From assembly GCF_041381155.1 (NCBI RefSeq), contig NC_091138.1, positions 38,433,604-38,497,603 of the forward strand: DNA of 64,000 nt. The letters are read 5' to 3'. The translations under genes were made by a program, and so were the position numbers. The number at the start of each line of letters is the position of its first letter. The stretch's first letter is position 1. Positions 58,913 through 64,000 of this stretch are shown here, piece after piece. The notes beneath the pieces were generated by a model. It saw only the letters and a program-made list of their open reading frames with translations, searched no databases and was not told where the DNA came from. Source of the stretch: Argopecten irradians. Taxonomy: Eukaryota > Mollusca > Bivalvia > Pectinida > Pectinidae.

Positions 58913-59672
58913 CACTTTTTTTTTTTGATTAAATGATTGACCTTGGCCTTCATTCAATGTCACGGGAGTCTAAATTGGTGTTTCACAGAACGAGACTAAA
59001 CTCTTTTGAAAGTAAATCCTTATGGCCTTATGGATCCTTATCACTGCCTTTAAGGGAAACACCAAGACTTCGCTCCCTTTCGTAATTATCTCCATTTCAT
59101 CCATGACACTCCTTTAGGTTTCACACACTATTAAAACTGGTCCCTTATGTGCGTTCCAAACTATGTCCTTTTAACAACCCAGCATCATGACGACATAAGT
59201 GGGCTGCATTTTACCTTTTAGCATGAAAATAACGAATACCGAGTTAATTTTCGTATGTCTTTTTTTTTAGTTTTTTCGTTCTCCTAATTAATCTTATCTT
59301 TTAATCAACAAACCTATTGATAACGGTCGATTGCGGTCACTCGTATATAAATACGTAAACATTTATAAATCATAAGTAGATAGCCAGGGTTTGCGTGGTC
59401 ATATGCGTTATCATCATGAGGTTCTATTGAATATGTACGATTATTCAGCGACTGACCTTCCAAAAATTGGCCAAAGAGCGTCAAACCATCATTAGAACAT
59501 ACGACAAATAATAAGAAAACAGAATCCTTTAAGACTGGTAAGTTATTTTAAAAATATATATATATTTGGTATCTGTCTCGCCCCGGCCACTCTTTAAAAA
59601 CCTAAATTAATTCAATTGTTATTAATTTGTCAGACACAGTGATATGGAGCGAATATACATTCAGTTTACAAG
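58913..59672. other. no gene seen
   Basis: Noncoding sequence downstream of chitinase B. Confidence 0.4.
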
Positions 59673-59678
59673 TTTATT
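59673..59678 (-). terminator. polyadenylation signal of chitinase B
   Basis: AATAAA on the minus strand about 50 bp after the TAG stop at 59725-59727. Confidence 0.65.
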
Positions 59679-59724
59679 GAATGAAGTATCAATGATGTAG
59701 TAAAATGTGTTAATGGCATAATGT

Positions 59725-62700
59725 CTATCTTCCAGACGATCCGCAGTTCACGTGTTGTGGATAGTCACAGTTCAGAGATACGGGGTTGAACAGAGTTCCC
59801 GCAGAACATTGCTCGTGGAAAGCCAAGCCACTCGCACACTCGTAGAAAAAGCCGCAGTGATCAGGGTCGGAATGGAGACCAAGATTTTTTCCTTGACAGA
59901 ATTTCTCTGAAAGACGTACCAATGTTGTTAAAGATATAGCAAACACAGTAGTCTTGGTAGTTATTACTTTACTTATGAGATATACAAATACACTGCCAAC
60001 CAAATAAAACTGTACATCTATCGAGCGAGTTTGGTATTTTATGCAAAGTTTAAACAGGCATTTGCATAATTCCAACACATCTGTGCGGAGATGCTTAACA
60101 ACTTTTCATAAGATGCGCATGAGTATTTTACAGAAGCCTTGTGTAAAGATACTTTTTTCATTTCTTCAAATAACATTTTATTCAAGAAACATGCAAATAA
60201 CAAGTAATTTACCTTTCGCTTTAATATCTATATCTGCGGGACTTACCTGGTGTGATAGGCTGGTTATTATGACTTTTAGTCGTCTGTGGTTGTGTCGGTG
60301 CTGGAGTTGGAGCCGGTGTTGGTGCTTGTGTTGTCGTTTGTACTGAAATTACCAGAGTTCAATATAAAAACCAGGTCAGCAGACTTACTATGGCGACAGA
60401 TATGCAAATTAAATAGGAAATATTGGTAAAAATTAAACTACCGTACAGGCGGTTAGTTTCACAGGTCAAACTATTCGCGATTGGGAAAGATTTTCAGTAT
60501 CCACAATAAACCATCGGAAAATACCGTCGTCAGTATTCGTTTATTATCAATTTAAGATGCGTTTAAAACTGGACAATTTTTAGGTTGCTATTACTCCCAA
60601 CCATTTTTCCGTGGGAAACAATTTTCAACACACTTTGAACATGCGTTCATGTTTGTAACATGCGTTTTCAGTAAAAATATTTATTACTATTATATGCATC
60701 ATGTATCATAGTACATCAGTAACTTGCATTATTTTTTCGAATAAATCTTCAAATACTTATAACCATTTGTGTATGTATGTACCTGGCGTAGTTGTGGACG
60801 TAGTCGTTGGCGTAGTCGTTGGCATAGTCGTAGTCGTTGGCGTAGTTGTGGAGGTAGTCGTCGGCGTAGTCGTGGATGTAGTCGTTGGCGTAGTCGTGAC
60901 AGGAGCATTTGTACCGCTCGTCGTCATGACAACTGGCCTTTGCGTAAATGATGGCGGTATTGGAGCTCCATTGCATTGTACATTACTTGGTGAATCACAA
61001 AACGATGAAATTGGATTAAACAATAGACCTGGGGTACACGCAACTTCAAATGCTGATCCACCAGCACAGATGAAATATTTTGAACAGTCGGCGGGACTTG
61101 GGTAAAACCCTGTACCATGGGAGGCACAATTAAAAGTATTCGTAGTTCCAATGGTATGATGGGCGACGGGACCTGAGTAGAAGAAATATAAACACGAGTT
61201 CATAAATAAGGTAATTTACTTCATACTAGCCTACATCGTATTGTTTTCATAAGGTGATATAATTTTAATATTCATTTTACATTTTGTATGACCGTAGAAA
61301 AGACCCGTTCTCAGTCGACAACGCTTCTCTTTTGGCCGTGTGTTAGCGTTCATCATCAGAAGAAGAAAAAACAGAAATTTACACATACAACATATCGCTA
61401 GCAGGGGAATACGTCCTTAAATGATCTTAGCTGTTAATAAGACGTTAGTTTCATAAACTAATCAACAATCGCCTTTGTGAAGAATGTTTCCGACGATGCC
61501 CTGGAGATAAACATCATGAACGCATTTGCTTCGTTTTTCTATTCGGATGTCAGGTTTATATCCTGCTTTAGTAGTTGTTTTCTATATTTTGCATTGACAA
61601 ACAGGTGTGTCTGTCAACATTAGTCTTCATTTTGAATTTGTTTGAAAGACATTCATTTCCATTTTATTTGACGGAGCTATTATATTTAATGTCGAATTTC
61701 GGAAAAAGACATTATGTATGACATATCACCCAGTGTACATGTAATACTGCATGTCATCATTTTGTAATAAAGAAAATAACGAATCAGCTCGGCTACCGAA
61801 ATCATGAAAAATTATATATATTGTATATGTATAATCTACACGCTTGTACTGCTTGAAAATGACTTCATGAATTCATGAATTGCTGAAACTCGAAAAATCA
61901 TTCAAAATACAAAACCTACCGAAAGCATATGATTGGTACTACTATTCAGACAAAATGACTAAGTCACTATTTAAATAAAGATACATTTTGTTACTATACA
62001 TATTCACTTGAGTTCCTTACTTGGTATCAGCTTGTATATGATATATAATGGGTATCATCAGCACAAGTCAAATGCTATACTTACTAGATGTGGAAGGTGC
62101 AGAAGTCATTGGGGCGTTGGTTTGAGGTGCTGCGGTTTGGGTAGCTGAAGTTTGCGGTGCTGCGGTTTGTGGCGCTGCAGTTTGTGGCGCTGCGGTTTGA
62201 GGAGCTCCCGTTTGTGGCGCTGCGGTTTGAGGAGCTACCGTTTGCGGTGCTGCGGTTTGTGGCGCTGCAGTTTGGGGAGCTGCCGTTTGAGTTGCTGCGG
62301 TTTGAGGAGCTACCGTTTGTGGCGCTGCGGTTTGAGGAGCTACCGTTTGTGGTGCTGCGGTTTGTGGCGCTGCAGTTTGGGGAGCTGCCGTTTGAGGTGC
62401 TGGAGTTTGTGGTGCTGGAGTTTGAGGAGCAGGTGTTTGTGGTGCTGGAGTTTGAGGTGCAGGTGTTTGTGGTGCTGGAGTTTGAGGTGCAGGTGTTTGT
62501 GGTGCTGGAGTTTGAGGAGCGGGTGTTAGGGGTGCTGGAGTTTGAGGAGCAGGTGTTTGTGGTGCTGGAGTTTGAGGTGCAGGTGTTTGTGGTGCTGGAG
62601 TTTGAGGAGCTGGTGTTTGGGGTGCTGGAGTTTGAGGTGCAGGTGTTTGTGGTGCTGGTGTTTGGGGTGCTGGAGTTTGAGGAGCAGGTGTTTGTGGTGC

Positions 62701-64000
62701 TGGAGTTTGAGGTGCAGGTGTTTGTGGTGCTGGAGTTTGAGGTGCAGGTGTTTGTGGTGCTGGAGTTTGAGGAGCGGGTGTTTGTGGTGCAGGAGTTTGA
62801 GGAACAGGTGTTTGTGGTGCTGGAGTTTGCGGGGCAGGTGTTTGTGGGGCTGGAGTTTGTGGGTTTGGTGGTGCAGCAGTTGACATCGGGAGAGAAGTTG
62901 CGTTAGTTGCCAAAGTCGGCGATAATGTTGGTATCCTGTAAACATGCATCAAAGTATGTTTAGGAAACGATTTCGATTGATATGTGAACTTATGAAGAAG
63001 CCGTATATTTATGCAAAACATCAAAAGTTACAAATATTTTGCATGTAGACCTAATTTTCCCATCACATACCAAGTTTACCTACTTTGTTACCATCGTAAC
63101 TGATCCACTACCTCTTAACTCGTTATAGATCGCGTTCATTAGTGGATATTTGCCCTTTTCTTTGAAATCGTCAAGGTCGTGATCACATTCCATTACACAT
63201 TTGTCATGTTTTCACATTTGTAAATTTGACCGAAAATGACATTGACTGTCGATGGGCCGATAAGCTTAAAATAACAAACAATGAAATATTTGTGTTACCT
63301 AATTCAAAACAAGACTTCTATGTGTCGTCAATGTATACCTTGATATTAATTAATAAAAACACTGACGATTCATTTATCAAGATTTTAACCTCCCAGTCCA
63401 CAGCGTTACCTACAATATACCTAAATTAATTACAATACTAGCCACATTTTGTCATTTCAACACCCTTCCTGAACTTACTTGGTAGTCAACATATTTGGGT
63501 CAACTTTTCTCAATTCGTCATTGATGGCGTTCAAAAGTGGATATTTGCCTTCTCCACACGATCCACTGAAATCGTCAAGTGCAAGATCCCAAACCATTAC
63601 ACCGCCAAAATGCTCTTGTTTCACGAAATCCACCTGTCGAATATTGTACTCCTTAATTCTGACAGTAACAACACTTGATGTAATTTTATAAACATTCAGT
63701 TTAGATGCAGAAACTTTTGTCCTTTACTTTACTATATACATTTACATTATATATTTTTAGCAATCTTTACCTTTTTACGGAGACTTTCCTGGTCATCGTA
63801 ACCCACCCACTGGTTACCCTGGACGATGTATGGTACTTCTTCACCTTGTATAATGTGCTTTGTAGACTTTGGAATCATTGTACAGATCTGGATGGAAATT
63901 ATTCAAACATAAAGCAATGTTTAAAGTCGATAGTATATATTCATTATACAAGGTAGGAGGCAAAGAGTATCATATTAATATTAATATTGCTGGTCAACTT
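59725..64000 (-). CDS. chitinase B, 3' part: GH18 end, mucin-like linker, two CBM14
   Basis: Tandem paralogue of chitinase A, running off the right edge. Visible exons on the minus strand are 63771-63887 (117 nt, ends [10 protein letters not shown]), 63479-63633 (155 nt, [20 protein letters not shown]), 62085-62935 (851 nt, [10 protein letters not shown] repeats), 60783-61172 (390 nt, CBM14 plus Thr/Pro tail), 60247-60342 (96 nt, linker) and 59725-59906 (182 nt, CBM14 and TAG stop). Phases agree when 63479-63633 is spliced straight to 62085-62935. The GH18 exons have the same lengths as in gene A; the CBM14 exons are very similar. The catalytic exon lies outside the window, so activity cannot be judged. 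A decayed GH18 exon lies at 63084-63200. Like gene A, it is expected to be secreted and to bind chitin. Confidence 0.85.
62085..62935 (-). repeat. PQTPA tandem repeat exon of chitinase B
   Basis: About 50 five-residue units: the 5' two thirds are almost pure PQTPA, and the last third is [10 protein letters not shown] like gene A. The borders are [20 protein letters not shown] and NAPMTSAPSTSS. One unit reads APLTPA. Confidence 0.9.
63084..63200 (-). pseudogene. relic of second GH18 last exon in chitinase B
   Basis: Reads VMECDHDLDDFKEKGKYPLM, then NAIYNELRGSGSVTMVTK. This matches exon 30864-31018 of gene A but lacks four codons in the middle (the MCGE region), has Trp changed to Cys in the VWD motif, and its 5' half and acceptor are gone. 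The donor has become GTAGGT. It is most likely skipped. Confidence 0.7.

Noticed and set aside
62157..62906. Plus-strand frame of 249 codons over the gene B repeat
   Set aside because: Same repeat shadow as in gene A; the minus-strand exon is supported by splice sites and phase.

Overview
This is nuclear DNA of an animal, most likely a bivalve mollusc and perhaps a scallop. The genes have introns with GT..AG borders, the sequence is AT-rich, and it is crowded with SINEs, MITEs, hairpin-headed tandem-repeat elements, Ty3/gypsy-type debris and pogo-type DNA transposons. The bivalve call is an inference from the combination of repeats and multi-domain chitinases; no species can be named from the sequence alone.

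The clearest host content is a pair of paralogous secreted chitinase genes on the minus strand. Gene A (26644-40080) can be read completely as 20 coding exons that join in one frame to 1705 codons: signal peptide, GH18, short linker, second GH18, a very long Pro/Gln/Thr mucin-like linker in one 2-kb exon, a CBM14 chitin-binding domain, a Thr/Pro linker and a second CBM14. The two GH18 domains are coded by seven exons of identical lengths, so the gene contains an internal duplication of a seven-exon block. Gene B (59725 to beyond 64000) is a tandem paralogue cut by the window edge. It has the end of one GH18, a decayed exon left from a second GH18, its own mucin exon and the same two CBM14 exons.

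Left region, 1-15.8 kb: a defective Ty3/gypsy-like LTR element (1861-12588) sits inside an older SINE with a 4-bp target duplication. The element was later hit by a LINE fragment, a tRNA-derived SINE dimer and several S1 SINEs, most with recognisable target duplications. Its RT core and integrase are missing, and it carries a BTB/POZ (T1/KCTD-like) sequence between the RNase H region and the 3' LTR. A small hAT/ZBED remnant and more SINEs follow.

Middle region: a 4.24-kb DNA transposon (16000-20239) has perfect 25-bp TIRs, TA target duplication and subterminal repeats, and carries a HIRAN-like exon. A larger relative in style (45378-53402, about 8 kb) has TIRs and repeated internal motifs, a small HIRAN-like gene, and a multi-exon pogo-type transposase. 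In that transposase the first catalytic Asp position reads Val and a SINE interrupts the DDE domain. Around these are hairpin-headed elements whose cores are tandem repeats (31.6, 41.3, 50.7 and 54.0 kb).

S1 here means the SINE with a CCTGCAGG head and CAAA tail. T2 and T3 are two tRNA-derived SINE families with A and B boxes. The most notable points are the recurring link between HIRAN-like domains and pogo-type transposons, the BTB sequence inside an LTR element, and the structure and divergence of the two chitinase paralogues.
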